Assembly (NCBI GenBank): GCA_963839535.1
Contig: CAWIVF010000004.1
Coordinates: forward strand, 1-64,000
Length of the DNA: 64,000 bases
Direction: 5' to 3'
Origin: RHKX01 sp963839535
GTDB lineage: Bacteria; Actinomycetota; Thermoleophilia; Solirubrobacterales; 70-9
Below, in pieces: positions 17,270-26,417 of the stretch. Made by a program: the position numbers and the translations under genes. Every line of letters starts with the position of its first letter. Positions within the stretch are counted from its first letter, which is position 1. The notes beneath the pieces were generated by a model, which saw nothing but the letters and a program-made list of their open reading frames with translations, was not told the DNA's origin and searched no databases.

Positions 17270-17858
17270 GGACGATCGAGAGCATCGCCTGCGGCGTGCG
17301 CCGGCGAGAGCCCGAGAGCGCGTCGGCGAGCGCGTCGGCGGTGCCGGGCCCGTGCATGCCGGTTCCGTGCCCGGTGAGCAGGTGGTCCGGGGAGTAGTCG
17401 GCGAGCCGGCGCGGCGGGAGGAGCCGCAGCATCGGGTGGATGCCGACGGCCTCGCCGGAGGCGCGGAAGTAGCGGGCGGTGCCGACCGCCTCGGCGACGA
17501 CGAGGGCGCGCTCGGCCGGCGCCCAGATCGCGACCTCGTTCCAGAGCTTGTTGCGGACCACGGTGACCGACTCGAGGCCGGTGCCCGTGATCCCGTCGAA
17601 CGGAAGGCGGTGGTGCGGGACGGAGTGGCGGCCGGCGACGGCGGCGCAATCGCGGTCGTGGCGGTCGAGCAGCTGCAGGACGCCCGCCGGCTCCCCGACC
17701 GAGGCGATCCGCTCGTCGAGGCCGGGGACGTCGGTCGGGTCGACGACCCAGACCTTGCCGTCGAGGCGCAGCACGTGGCAGGCACGCTCCATCAGCTCGC
17801 CGTCGTCGACGAGCCAGGAGAGGCCGAGGTCGTGCTCCTCGAAGCGCGGCTCCCCCAT
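17250..17858 (-). CDS. metallo-beta-lactamase-fold-like protein, degenerate metal site
   Basis: This 202-residue soluble protein resembles shortened MBL-fold proteins: LRLDGKVWVVDPTDVPG is the early strand pair, LLDRHDRDCAAVA (64-76) stands where the HxHxDH metal motif normally is, and LLTGHGTGMHG (160-170) matches the later GHG metal loop. The motif DRHDRDC keeps one His and two Asp, so metal binding may be altered. I infer the family from this order, not from high similarity. ATG 17858 overlaps the ilvD stop as TGATG, so it is the last gene of the ilvD operon. Confidence 0.5.
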   Translation of the reverse strand: MGEPRFEEHDLGLSWLVDDGELMERACHVLRLDGKVWVVDPTDVPGLDERIASVGEPAGVLQLLDRHDRDCAAVAGRHSVPHHRLPFDGITGTGLESVTVVRNKLWNEVAIWAPAERALVVAEAVGTARYFRASGEAVGIHPMLRLLPPRRLADYSPDHLLTGHGTGMHGPGTADALADALSGSRRRTPQAMLSIVRSGLRR

Positions 17859-19546
17859 CAGGAGGTGATCGCACCCTCGGAGGCGCTCGACACGGTGCGG
17901 GCGTACTTCGCCATCACGCCGCTGGTGAAGGCGGGCTCGGGCTGCTCGTAGGCCTCGATCCGGGCGGCGATCTCCTCGTCGCTCAGGTCGACGTCGATCG
18001 TGCGGGCGTCGACGTCGATCGTCACGGTGTCGCCGTCGCGGAGGGCGGCGATCGGCCCGCCCTTGGCCGCCTCGGGGGCGACGTGGCCGATCATCAGTCC
18101 GCGGGTGGCGCCGGAGAAGCGGCCGTCGGTGAGCAGCGCGACGTCCTCGCCGAGCCCGCCGCCGACGATCGCCGCGGTCACCTGGAGCATCTCCCGCATC
18201 CCCGGGCCGCCGGTGGGGCCCTCGTTGCGGATCACGATCACGTCGCCGGCCTTGATCTCGCCGGCCTTGACGGCGGTGAAGCAGTCCTCCTCGCATTCGA
18301 AGACCCGCGCCGGACCGCTCTGGCCATGGCGCTCGGTGCCGGCGATCTTCACCACCGCGCCGTCGGGTGCGAGGTTGCCGTGCAGGATCGCGAGCCCGCC
18401 CTGCTGCTTGACCGGATCGGCGACGGGGCGGACGACGTCCTGTCCCGGCTCCTCGGTCGCGGCGTCAGCCTCCTCGCCGATCGTGCGGCCGCTGACCGTG
18501 ATCTCGTCCCGGTGCAGCAGCCCGGCCTCCGAGAGCCGGTTGAGCAGCAGCGGGACGCCGCCGGCGCGGTAGAGGTCGGTGGCGACGTAGCGGCCGCCGG
18601 GCTTGAGGTCGGCGAAGAGCGGGGTCTTGCGGGAGATGCGCTCGAAGTCGGCCATCTCGAGGGGCACGCCGGCCTCGCGGGCCACCGCGAGCAGATGCAG
18701 GACGCCGTTGGTCGAGCCACCCGAGGCGCAGACGCAGGCGATCGCATTCTCCAGCGACTCCTTGGTGATGATCCGGCTCGGGCGCAGGTCCTCGGCGAGG
18801 ATGCGCATGATCAGCTCGCCGATCCGCTCGGCGACCGTGCTCTTCTCGTCGTCCTCGGCGGGGACCATCGCCGAGCCGCCCGCCGAGATGCCGAGGGCCT
18901 CGAACGCGCAGGCCATCGTGTTCGCGGTGAACTGGGCGCCGCACGCACCGGCGCCGGGGCTCGCGACGTCCTCGAGGGCGGTCAGCTCATCGTCGGTCAT
19001 GTTGCCGGCGGCATGGGCGCCGACCGCCTCGAAGACGTCGACGATCGTCACGTCGCGGCCCTGGTAGCGGCCGGGGGCGATCGAGCCGCCATAGAGCATC
19101 ACCGAGGGGATGTCGAGTCGGGCGAGGGCCATCACGCAGCCGGGGATCGTCTTGTCGCAGCCGGAGAGGGCGACCACCGCATCGAACTGGTAGCCGCGCA
19201 CGGTCAGCTCGATCGAGTCGGCGATCACCTCGCGGCTGACCAGCGAGCTCTTCATGCCCTTGGTCCCCATCGTGATCCCGTCCGAGACCGCGATCGTGTT
19301 GAACTCCATCGGCGTGCCGCCGGCGGCCCGGACGCCGTCCTTGATGTGCTTGGCGAGGCCGCGGAGGTGGAAGTTGCAGGGCATCGCCTCGATCCAGGTG
19401 TTGGCGATGCCGATCGTCGGCCGCTTGAGCGCCGCGTCGTCGTAGCCGATCCCCTTCATGTAGGCGCGCGCCGCGGCCCGGTCCGGCCCGTCGAACACCG
19501 CTGCGGATCGCGGCCGCGGAAGCTCCGTCTGCTCGGCGTCGCTCAT
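17858..19546 (-). CDS. ilvD: dihydroxy-acid dehydratase
   Basis: This 562-residue enzyme dehydrates 2,3-dihydroxy acids to 2-keto acids in valine, leucine and isoleucine synthesis. Iron-sulfur ligand cysteines are visible in MPCNFHLRGL, LSGCDKTIPGC and GACGAQFTANTM. VSDGITMGTKGMKSSLVSRE and TDGRFSGATRGLMIGHVAPE are hallmarks of the family. ATG 19546 overlaps the upstream stop (ATGA). No other ilv genes are nearby; instead it is flanked by unknown small genes, so branched-chain synthesis is split around the genome. Confidence 0.95.
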   Translation of the reverse strand: MSDAEQTELPRPRSAAVFDGPDRAAARAYMKGIGYDDAALKRPTIGIANTWIEAMPCNFHLRGLAKHIKDGVRAAGGTPMEFNTIAVSDGITMGTKGMKSSLVSREVIADSIELTVRGYQFDAVVALSGCDKTIPGCVMALARLDIPSVMLYGGSIAPGRYQGRDVTIVDVFEAVGAHAAGNMTDDELTALEDVASPGAGACGAQFTANTMACAFEALGISAGGSAMVPAEDDEKSTVAERIGELIMRILAEDLRPSRIITKESLENAIACVCASGGSTNGVLHLLAVAREAGVPLEMADFERISRKTPLFADLKPGGRYVATDLYRAGGVPLLLNRLSEAGLLHRDEITVSGRTIGEEADAATEEPGQDVVRPVADPVKQQGGLAILHGNLAPDGAVVKIAGTERHGQSGPARVFECEEDCFTAVKAGEIKAGDVIVIRNEGPTGGPGMREMLQVTAAIVGGGLGEDVALLTDGRFSGATRGLMIGHVAPEAAKGGPIAALRDGDTVTIDVDARTIDVDLSDEEIAARIEAYEQPEPAFTSGVMAKYARTVSSASEGAITS

Positions 19547-20128
19547 CGGATGCCCGCGGGAGCGCCGCGGCCGGTCCACTCGCTCAACCGCACCAGATCG
19601 CGACGCACGTGACCGGGGTCGAGCTGGCGGCCGGGCAGGTGCATGTTGGCCGCCCTGATCAGGCCGCGCTCGTCGCCGCGCAGAGCCATCCACTTGGCGA
19701 GGACGTCGTCGGCGTCGGGCAGGCGCTCGCCGAACTCGCCGCCGGTCCGGTCCGGGAACGCGACGCAGTGCTCGCTGAGCAGCTCGCCGGAGCGGACGTC
19801 GTAGCTGACGATCGGCTTGTGCGGGTAGATCAGGTAGCCGTAGGACGGCCCGTCGTCGCCCTCGTCCGGGCCGTAGGCGTGGAGGAACCCGAGCGCCCGG
19901 TAGGCCTCGTAGGCGTCCTGCCCGAGGACGGAGAGGAGAAGTTGCTCGGCCCGGCGCTCGGCGCGGAGCTCGCGGCCGGGGTCGGGAAGGTGATGACGCG
20001 GGCTCGACTGCGTGCGGCGAGGGCTCAGCCGGCGACGGCGCGCAGGCGGCGAGCAGATCAGGCCCGAACGCGACCGCGAGCAGCACCGCCGCGACGATCG
20101 AGATCGATGCGATTGCCGCGGTGCTCAT
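19543..20128 (-). CDS. membrane-anchored protein of unknown function (one frame break)
   Basis: About 195 residues once one extra base near 20040 is removed. Residues 4-28 are a hydrophobic anchor (AAIASISIVAAVLLAVAFG), followed by a very basic stretch and a cytoplasmic domain with repeated Arg/Glu/Leu, then YGYLIYPHKPIVSYDVR and a C-terminus ending just inside the ilvD start (ATGA). I do not recognise it. The corrected frame is convincing because it runs without a stop to the operon-style overlap and has normal GC3-rich codon use, unlike the other frames. Confidence 0.5.
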
Positions 20129-20153
20129 CGGCCGCCGCGGAGCTCGGCGCCGG

Positions 20154-20399
20154 TCATCCCCCGGCGGCGGGCGGGAAGAAGATCACGCGCTCGGCATCGC
20201 GGGGAACCTCGGAGAAGTCCCGCACCATCGTCGCCTCGCGCTTGCCGCCGGCCTCCATCATCGGCACGGCCGCCCACATCCCCTGGTCGAGCTGGCGGCG
20301 GAACGCCTCGATCAGCTCGGCCTCCTCGTCGGCCACCTCGGGATCACCCTCGGCGAGTAGCAGGTCGCCGTGACCCGGCTTCATCCGAACGAGCTTCAT
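20154..20399 (-). CDS. small acidic protein of unknown function
   Basis: 81 residues, soluble, with an acidic helix (LAEGDPEVADEEAELIEAF) and no recognised motif. ATG 20399 was chosen; the open frame extends upstream to 20600 but through thiD coding sequence in another frame. It lies 25 nt ahead of the membrane-anchored gene, so it probably belongs to the same transcript. Confidence 0.5.
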   Translation of the reverse strand: MKLVRMKPGHGDLLLAEGDPEVADEEAELIEAFRRQLDQGMWAAVPMMEAGGKREATMVRDFSEVPRDAERVIFFPPAAGG

Positions 20400-20478
20400 G
20401 GGAGCGATTATGCCAGGGCACCCGAGGGCGCAGGCGCGGCCGCGGGCGATTGGAGGTTGGGGTCGCGGCGGGCCGCGG

Positions 20479-21296
20479 CTATGCGCCGTGGCGCAGCCGC
20501 GTCCGGGCCTTGGTCCCCAGGACGTCCACGGGCCCCGGGCCCGAGCCGATCTCGCGCAGGCCCTGGCCGATGGCCTTGCCGGCCACCGCCCTGGCCTCAA
20601 CCGCGGCGTCGCGCAGCTCCCACCCGGAGGCGAGCAGCGCGGCCAGCGTCGAGGAGTGGGTGCAGCCGGAGCCGTGGGCGGCGCCGTCGGGGTGCATCTC
20701 GCCGGCGATCTCGAGCGGCTCCCCCGCCCCGTCGTCGAGGACGTCGACGCCGGCGCCGTGGCCGCCGGTCACGATCACCGCGGCGGGCCCGAGCGACGCG
20801 GATCGCCGCGGCCAGCTCGGCCGGAGGGACGTCGTCGCCCGCGCCGGCGATCGCCCTGCGCCTCGGGCAGGTTCGGGGTCAGCACCGTCGCCAGGGGCAG
20901 GATCAGCTCGATCAGCGCGCTGCGGGCGCCGGGGTCGAGCAGCTCGGCCCCGCTCTCGGAGACCATCACCGGGTCGACCACGACGGGCACCTCGCCGACC
21001 AGGGCAAGGGCCTCGGCGACGGCCTCCGCGGCCTCGGCCGTCCCGAGCATCCCGACCTTGACCGCATCGACGCCGATGTCCTCGACCACCGCCCGGACCT
21101 GGGCGATCACCATCTCGGCGGGCACCTGCCGGATCGCATCGACCCCGACCGTGTTCTGGGCCGTCAGCGCGGTGATCGCGCTCATCCCGTGCACCCCGGC
21201 CGCCGCGAAGGCCTTCAGATCGGCCTGGATCCCGGCTCCCCCGCCGGAGTCCGAGCCCGCGATCGTCAGCACCGCCGGTATTCGCTTCTCGCTCAT
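20479..21296 (-). CDS. thiD: hydroxymethylpyrimidine (phosphate) kinase ThiD (two frame breaks)
   Basis: About 271 residues after removing extra bases near 20855 and 20797. The ribokinase-type fold is clear: LTIAGSDSGGGAGIQADLKA at the N-terminus, ALTAQNT, VVVDPVMVSESGAELL, then TPNLPEAQ, and the anion-hole region HGSGCTHSSTLAALLA near the C-terminus. It phosphorylates HMP and HMP-P for thiamin pyrophosphate synthesis. ATG 21296 overlaps the dprA stop as ATGA. No TPP riboswitch is expected or seen because the gene is internal to an operon. Confidence 0.88.
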
Positions 21297-22445
21297 CGGC
21301 CGATCGTAGATGCCACCCCCCTTTCGCCTCCCGGCTCGGGCGGCATCTGGGCCGTCCGCGCGTAGCGCCCGGTTGCGTCGCTGCTGACGTAGCCCGTCCG
21401 CTCGAGCCGGCCGAGGCCCGCCAGGGCGGCGGGATAGGCCAGGCCCGTGTCACGGCTGACGGCGTCCGCGCTTCCGGCGCCGGCTTCGACCACCGCCAGG
21501 ATCGCCTCCTCGTCGAGCGTGATCGCGGGGCCGACCTCCCGCACCGCCTCACGCCCGGGGCCGAGCAGGAGGTCGAGCACGTCCTGAGCGTGACGGACCA
21601 CCGCGGCCCCGTCGGCGAGCAGGCGGTTCGTGCCCGACGAGCGCCAGGAGTTGACGGGTCCCGGGACCGCGCCGACGAGCCGACCGCCCTCGAGCGCCAT
21701 CTCGGCGGTGATCAGAGAGCCCGACCGCTCGGCAGCCTCGACGACCACGGTGATCCCGGCGAGTGCCGCCATCAGCCGATTCCGCGCCGGGAACATCCAG
21801 CGAAAGGTCGGCGAGCCGGGCGGCAGCTCCGAGAGCACGAGACCCTCCGCCCGGATGCGCTCGTAGAGGCTGCGGCGCGAGCGCGGATAGGGGCGCTCGG
21901 CGCCCGTGCCGAGGACGGCAACCGTCTCCCCCGCCCCGGCCAGCGCTCCCTGATGAGCGGCGGAGTCGATGCCGAGCGCGAGCCCGCTGATCACCGCGAC
22001 CCCGCTCGCCGCCAGCAGACGGCCCAGCTCATGTGCGATCTCCCTGCCGTACGCGCCGGCGCGGCGCGAGCCGACCAGGGTCACCGACCTGCCCGGGGAC
22101 GAGACCGGCCAGCGAGGTCGGGTCGCCGGCTCCGAAGAGGGCGCGCGGGGCGGCGGACCCCAGGTCGCCGAGCGCCGCCGGGAATCCCTCGCCGTGAGCG
22201 CAGCAGCTCCAGCATCCGGCGGCGGCGAGGCGCTCCTCCAGCTCAACGTGGGCGGCGGGTGAGCGCGAGCGGTCGAGGTGCTGGGCCGCGTTGCGCGGCG
22301 CCGTCGCCTCCGCGAGCTCGGCGTCGCCGAGGCCGAGGAGGTCCCGGGCGCGATCGCCGACCCGACCGTCGACCGAGCGGTCGATGTGAGCCGCGAGCGA
22401 GCCGAGCAGCAGCGCCCTCGAAGCGCAGTCGGCGCAGGCCCTCAC
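21293..22445 (-). CDS. dprA: DNA-processing protein DprA (one frame break)
   Basis: About 383 residues, from GTG 22445, which overlaps the comM stop as GTGA. The N-terminal part (SAM-like, with ACADCASRALLLGSLAAHI) lies in one frame and the Rossmann-like DprA core in the next, joined by removal of a base near 22095. Core motifs: VTLVGSRRAGAYG, VAVISGLALGIDSAAHQGAL, TVAVLGTGAERPYPRSRRSL, SELPPG, RNRLMAALAGITVVVEA and GSLITAEMALE. A C-terminal winged-helix (YPAALAGLGRLERTGYV) is present. DprA loads RecA on incoming single strands during transformation; its partner comM is directly upstream. Confidence 0.9.
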
Positions 22446-23947
22446 GTCCCGCTCCCGCCGCGGCGCCGCATCGTCAACGCCATGTCCACGTCGTCGGCGC
22501 TGATCCGGTCGCGGCCCTCGAGGTCGGCGAGAGTCCGGGCCACCTTCAGCACCCGGTTCCATCCTCTGCCGCTGAGCCCCACGCTGGCGTGGCCGTCGGC
22601 GAGCATCTTCGCGCCGGCTGGAGTCGAGCCGCGCGTGCAGGGCCAGCTCGGGCTCGTCCATCGACGAGTTGACCCGCGATGGACCGAGTCGCGCCGCCTG
22701 GCGCTCGCGCGCACCCAGAACCCGCTCGGCCACTGCGGCTGACGCCTCCCCCGGATCGCCGGCCAGAGCGGAGGCGTCCGGCTGCTCCACCCGCAGCGCG
22801 AGATCGAAGCGGTCGGCCAGCGCGCCGCTGAGCCGGGATTCGTAGGCGCTGATCCGATCGCGCGAGCAGAGGCACCGCTCGGAGGACTCGCCGTGCCCGC
22901 AGGGACATGGGTTCGCCGCCGCGACGATCTGGAAGCGGGCCGGGAAGGTGAGCGCGCCCTGGGCCCGCGCGATCGTCACGCGACCGTCCTCCAGCGGCTG
23001 GCGCAGCGCCTCGAGGCTCGGCCGGCTGAACTCCCCGAGCTCGTCGAGAAAGAGGACGCCCCGATGCGCGATCGTGATCTCCCCGGGCCGCGGTGGCGAC
23101 CCGCCGCCGACGAGCCCGGCCGCCGAGATCGTGTGGTGGGGCGCGCGGAACGGTCGCTGGGCCAGGGTCCCGTCAGGTGGCGGCCGCCCGGCGGCGCTGG
23201 CGATCTTCGTCACCTCCACGGCCTCGGAGCGGCCGAGCGGCGGCAGCAGGGAGGGCAGCCGCCGCGCGGCCAGGGACTTGCCGGCGCCCGGCGGGCCGAC
23301 GATGAGCAGGCCGTGCCCGCCCGCCGCCGCGACCTCCAGCGCGTGGCGCAGGCCCGGCTGGCCGCGCAGGTCGGCGAGATCGGGGAGCGCCGGCGGGCCG
23401 AATCTCGGCCGGCGGCGGCCGCTCGTGCTCAGGCACCTCACCGGTCGCGAGGACGCGGAGGTCGGCGAGCGAGAGGAGCGGGGCGACCGCCAGCTCCTCC
23501 ACGAGTGCCGCCTCGCCCGCGTTCGCCGCCGCGACGGCTACACCGGCACCTCCGCGCCGCTCGGCCTCCTCCGCCATCGCGAGCACCCCGGGGAGCGACC
23601 GGATCGACCCGTCGAGCGCGAGCTCACCCGCCAGCCACCAGTCCGCCAACGGCTCGTGCGGGATCTGCCCCGACGCGCAGAGGATCGCTGCCGCGATCGC
23701 GAGATCGAAGCCCGGCCCCGCCTTGCGCAGGTCCGCCGGCGCGAGGTTCGCCGTGATCCGCTTGAGCGGGAACTCGAATCCGCAGTTGACGATCGCGGCC
23801 CGCACCCGCTCGCGCGACTCCCGAACCGCGGCGTCGGGAAGGCCCACCAGCGAGAACGCCGGCAGCCCGCGGTGGATGTCGATCTCGACGTCCACGGGCA
23901 GCGCATCGACGCCATGGAGGGCGAGGGTTCTGTGTCCGGGCGAGCAT
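22442..23947 (-). CDS. comM: ComM/YifB family Mg-chelatase-like AAA+ helicase (three frame breaks)
   Basis: About 501 residues once extra bases near 23927, 23402 and 22621 are removed; this equals the normal family length. N-terminal domain: HRGLPAFSLVGLPDAAVRES and FPLKRITANLAPADLRKAG. AAA+ core: LLIVGPPGAGKSLAARRLP (Walker A), GVLFLDELGEFSR (Walker B), AAANPCPCGHG, CLCSRDRISAYESRLSGAL. C-terminal Mg-chelatase domain: LADLEGRDRISADDVDMAL. ComM is a branch-migration helicase in natural transformation. The ATG at 23947 is preceded eight bases upstream by TAGCTT. Confidence 0.9.
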
Positions 23948-23955
23948 CGCCGCCG

Positions 23956-23961
23956 AAGCTA
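23956..23961 (-). promoter_or_regulatory. putative -10 of comM-dprA-thiD
   Basis: TAGCTT on the minus strand ends 8 nt before the comM ATG. The 196-bp gap (23948-24143) between divergent comM and yraN should hold both promoters; I see no repeat or RNA gene in it. Confidence 0.35.
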
Positions 23962-24143
23962 GGTGCCGCCTGCGCACCGATGGCAGTCGCGGAGTGCCGG
24001 GAGAGGAAGGCGCTTGTGCCGAGGGTGTGCCGGTCGGCGGAGTGCGCCCCTCGTGGCAGGTCCGTCGCTGAATCGTCACTCCCCGGGAGCCACGTGGCGC
24101 GCGGACGCCCTCAGGATCGACGCATGAGAACGGACCCACACGG

Positions 24144-24518
24144 ATGACGCTGGCCAGGCTCCGGACGGGGCGCATCGGTGAGGAACACGCCTGCGAGTTG
24201 CTCGCCTCCTCCGGGATCGCCGTGCTCGAGCGGAACAGCCGGACGCGAGCCGGGGAGATCGATGCCGTGGCCCTCGATCGAGGGACCCTCGTGTTCGTGG
24301 AGGTGAAGACGATGAGGACCGGCTCGCGCTCCGGCCCCGAGCGTCCGGTCCTGGCGGTCGGCCCACGCAAGCAGCTCCAGATCAGGCGGCTGGCCCGAGC
24401 CTGGCTGGCCGAGCGGGCCCCTCCGCCCTACTCGGCGATTCGCTTCGACGTGATCGGCGTCACCCTCGACCCCGGCGGCACTCCGCTCGCGATCGAGCAC
24501 ATCCCGAACGCGTTCTGA
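24144..24518 (+). CDS. YraN family (UPF0102) nuclease-fold protein
   Basis: The 124-residue endonuclease-like protein starts GRIGEEHACELLASSGIAVLERN and carries the Holliday-junction-resolvase-like core: GEIDAVALD (acidic metal residues) and LVFVEVKTMR (E-x-K). Function is not firmly known in the family. It is read on the plus strand, while its usual partners rnhB, lepB and rplS upstream and comM and dprA downstream are all on the minus strand, so a single-gene inversion seems to have occurred. Its stop abuts the rnhB stop in a convergent arrangement. Confidence 0.88.
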   Translation: MTLARLRTGRIGEEHACELLASSGIAVLERNSRTRAGEIDAVALDRGTLVFVEVKTMRTGSRSGPERPVLAVGPRKQLQIRRLARAWLAERAPPPYSAIRFDVIGVTLDPGGTPLAIEHIPNAF

Positions 24519-25295
24519 CTAACTGAGCTCCAGCTGGTGGTATGCCGTGGACGCGAAGGAGCGGCGGTGGAGGTCGCAGATCCCGATCTTCGCGATCGCC
24601 TCGCGGTGGCCCGGGGTCGAGTAGCCGACGTTGCCGGCGAAGTCCCAGCCCGGGTGACGCTCCTCGGCCTGGCGCATGTAGCGGTCCCTGGTGACCTTGG
24701 CGATCACCGACGCGGCGGCGATCGCGGCGCTGCGGGCGTCGCCGTCGACCACGGCCTCGTGCTCGACCGGGCAACGGGACCCGAGGCGGAAGCCGTCGCT
24801 CAGGCACTTGGCGCCCGGCACCGCGACCCTGCCGAGGCAGTCGGCCAGCGCGTTGAGGTTGGTGACGTGCAGCCCCCGCTTGTCGATGCCGCCGGCGCAG
24901 CGAGCCGTAACGGCCACCTTCGTCGCCGCGGCGAGCACGGCCGGGTAGAGGCGCTCGCGCTCCTCCTCCGTCTTGCGCTTCGAGTCGTCGAGCCCGGCGA
25001 GCGCCTTGCGCTCGGCCGGCCCGAGGCACTTGTAGTCGAGGAGGACCGCGGCGCCGACCAGGGGCCCGGCGAGCGAGCCACGCCCGGCCTCGTCGGCTCC
25101 CGCGACGAAGCGGCGGCCGAACTGCTGATCGAAGCGGAACAGCCACGCGGTGCGGCGGCCATCCGGGCGGCGCTTGCGCCGCTTGGGACTAGGGGATGCC
25201 GACTCGGTCGGGGGGCCAGTAGGTGAGGACGGCCTTGCCGATGATCCAATCGGAGGGAACTGGTCCCCAGAAGCGGCTGTCGTCGCTGGCTCCAC
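24519..25295 (-). CDS. rnhB: ribonuclease HII
   Basis: The RNase HII core is clear: FVAGADEAGRGSLAGPLVGAAVLLD (catalytic Asp-Glu), LDDSKRKTEEERERLYP, HVTNLNALADCLGR and ASVIAKVTRDRYM, ending GYSTPGHREAI. It removes RNA from RNA/DNA hybrids and misincorporated ribonucleotides. The start is unresolved. The only ATG/GTG in frame is GTG 25295, which overlaps lepB by 107 nt; no start follows until a CTG at 25142 just before LFRFDQQFG. The first ~50 residues are therefore doubtful and the real product may begin near 25142-25188. Confidence 0.85.
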   Translation of the reverse strand: MEPATTAASGDQFPPIGSSARPSSPTGPPTESASPSPKRRKRRPDGRRTAWLFRFDQQFGRRFVAGADEAGRGSLAGPLVGAAVLLDYKCLGPAERKALAGLDDSKRKTEEERERLYPAVLAAATKVAVTARCAGGIDKRGLHVTNLNALADCLGRVAVPGAKCLSDGFRLGSRCPVEHEAVVDGDARSAAIAAASVIAKVTRDRYMRQAEERHPGWDFAGNVGYSTPGHREAIAKIGICDLHRRSFASTAYHQLELS

Positions 25296-25770
25296 TGTTG
25301 TCGCCCATCATGAAGTAGTGATCGGGCGGGATCGTGATCTCCTTGGGGAGATCGCACCCCGGATTCGCCGCACATTCGGCGATGTGGTCGGCCTCGACGG
25401 CCTCGCCATCGACGATCGGCAGCCCGCCCTCGATGCTCAGCGTGTCTCCCGGTCCGGCGACGACCCGTTTGACGAAGGCGGTTTCGTCGGGACTGTCGAC
25501 CGGCTCTGGGCACGCCTGCCCCCGTGGCAGAGGCTGGGTCCCGCAGCGGTCGCCCATGTCTGCGCCCGCCGGCGGGTGGAAGACGGCGATGTCGCCGATC
25601 TCCGGATCGCCCAGGCGGTAGGAGATCTTGTCGACGATGATCCGGTCATCGATGTCGAGCGTGGGCTTCATCGATCCGCTGGGGATCTTGTACTGGTCCG
25701 TGAGCACCACGATCGCAACGAGCAGGATCCCCAGGACGACCGCAGCACCGATCGCGACCTTCCGCAACAT
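25189..25770 (-). CDS. lepB: signal peptidase I, second tandem copy
   Basis: 193 residues. One N-terminal membrane helix (VAIGAAVVLGILLVAIVVL) is followed by catalytic Ser in IPSGSMKPTL, general-base Lys in FVKRVVAGPGDTL, and the conserved HYFMMGDNSGASDDSRFWG. It cleaves signal peptides of exported proteins on the outer face of the membrane. It lies 20 nt after a closely similar copy; identity is high even at the DNA level over the C-terminal half, pointing to a recent duplication or gene conversion. ATG 25770 follows a G-rich stretch (GGGGGCGGGGG). Confidence 0.92.
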   Translation of the reverse strand: MLRKVAIGAAVVLGILLVAIVVLTDQYKIPSGSMKPTLDIDDRIIVDKISYRLGDPEIGDIAVFHPPAGADMGDRCGTQPLPRGQACPEPVDSPDETAFVKRVVAGPGDTLSIEGGLPIVDGEAVEADHIAECAANPGCDLPKEITIPPDHYFMMGDNSGASDDSRFWGPVPSDWIIGKAVLTYWPPDRVGIP

Positions 25771-25790
25771 CAGCCCCCGCCCCCGGCCCT

Positions 25791-26397
25791 CTAGAAGATG
25801 CCGAGGCGGTCCGGGGGCCAGTAGGTGGCGAAGGCCTTGCCGATGATCCACTCCGAGGGGACCGGTCCCCAGAAGCGGCTGTCGTCGCTCGACCCCCGGT
25901 TGTCGCCCATCATGAAGTAGTGATCCGGCGGGATCGTGATCTCCTTGGGCATGTTGCACCCGGTGGCGTTCCCGCAATCCGCGATGAAGTCGTCCTCGAT
26001 CGGCTCGCCGTTGACGATCGCGTGCCCGCGCTCGATCCGCAGCGTGTCGCCGGGGGTGGCGACGACCCGCTTGATGAAGTTCGTGTCGTCGGGCTCGTCG
26101 ACCGGCTCAGGGCATAGCTCCGTGGTGGACACCTGCACTCCCGCATTTGTCGCCCTCGTCGGCCCCCTCGGGCGGGTGGAAGACGACGATGTCGCCGATC
26201 TCGGGATCGCTGAAGTGGTAGGAGACCCGCTGGACGAGGACGCGCTGGCCGATCTCGAGCGTCGGCTTCATCGACCCCGTGGGGATCTGGTACGGCTTGA
26301 CCGCGAAGGCCTGGATCAGGAGCGCGAGGCCGACGGCGAAGCCGACGATCACGATCAACTCGACGACGGCGCCGAACGTCGACTTCGGGCGCGGCAT
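25791..26397 (-). CDS. lepB: signal peptidase I, first tandem copy (one frame break)
   Basis: About 201 residues after removing one extra base near 26141. N-terminal helix LIVIVGFAVGLALLIQAFAV, Ser in IPTGSMKPTL, Lys in FIKRVVATPGDTL, and HYFMMGDNRGSSDDSRFWG. The two copies share VSYHFSDPEIGDIVVFHPP/ISYRLGDPEIGDIAVFHPP, so both appear catalytically complete. Between Ser and Lys sits a Cys-containing insert (DKCG...ELCPEP; also two Cys in the other copy plus a Cys pair around GNATGC), which may form extracytoplasmic disulfides. The gene follows rplS by 20 nt. Confidence 0.9.
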
Positions 26398-26417
26398 GAG
26401 AGGTCCGGTCCGCCGCG

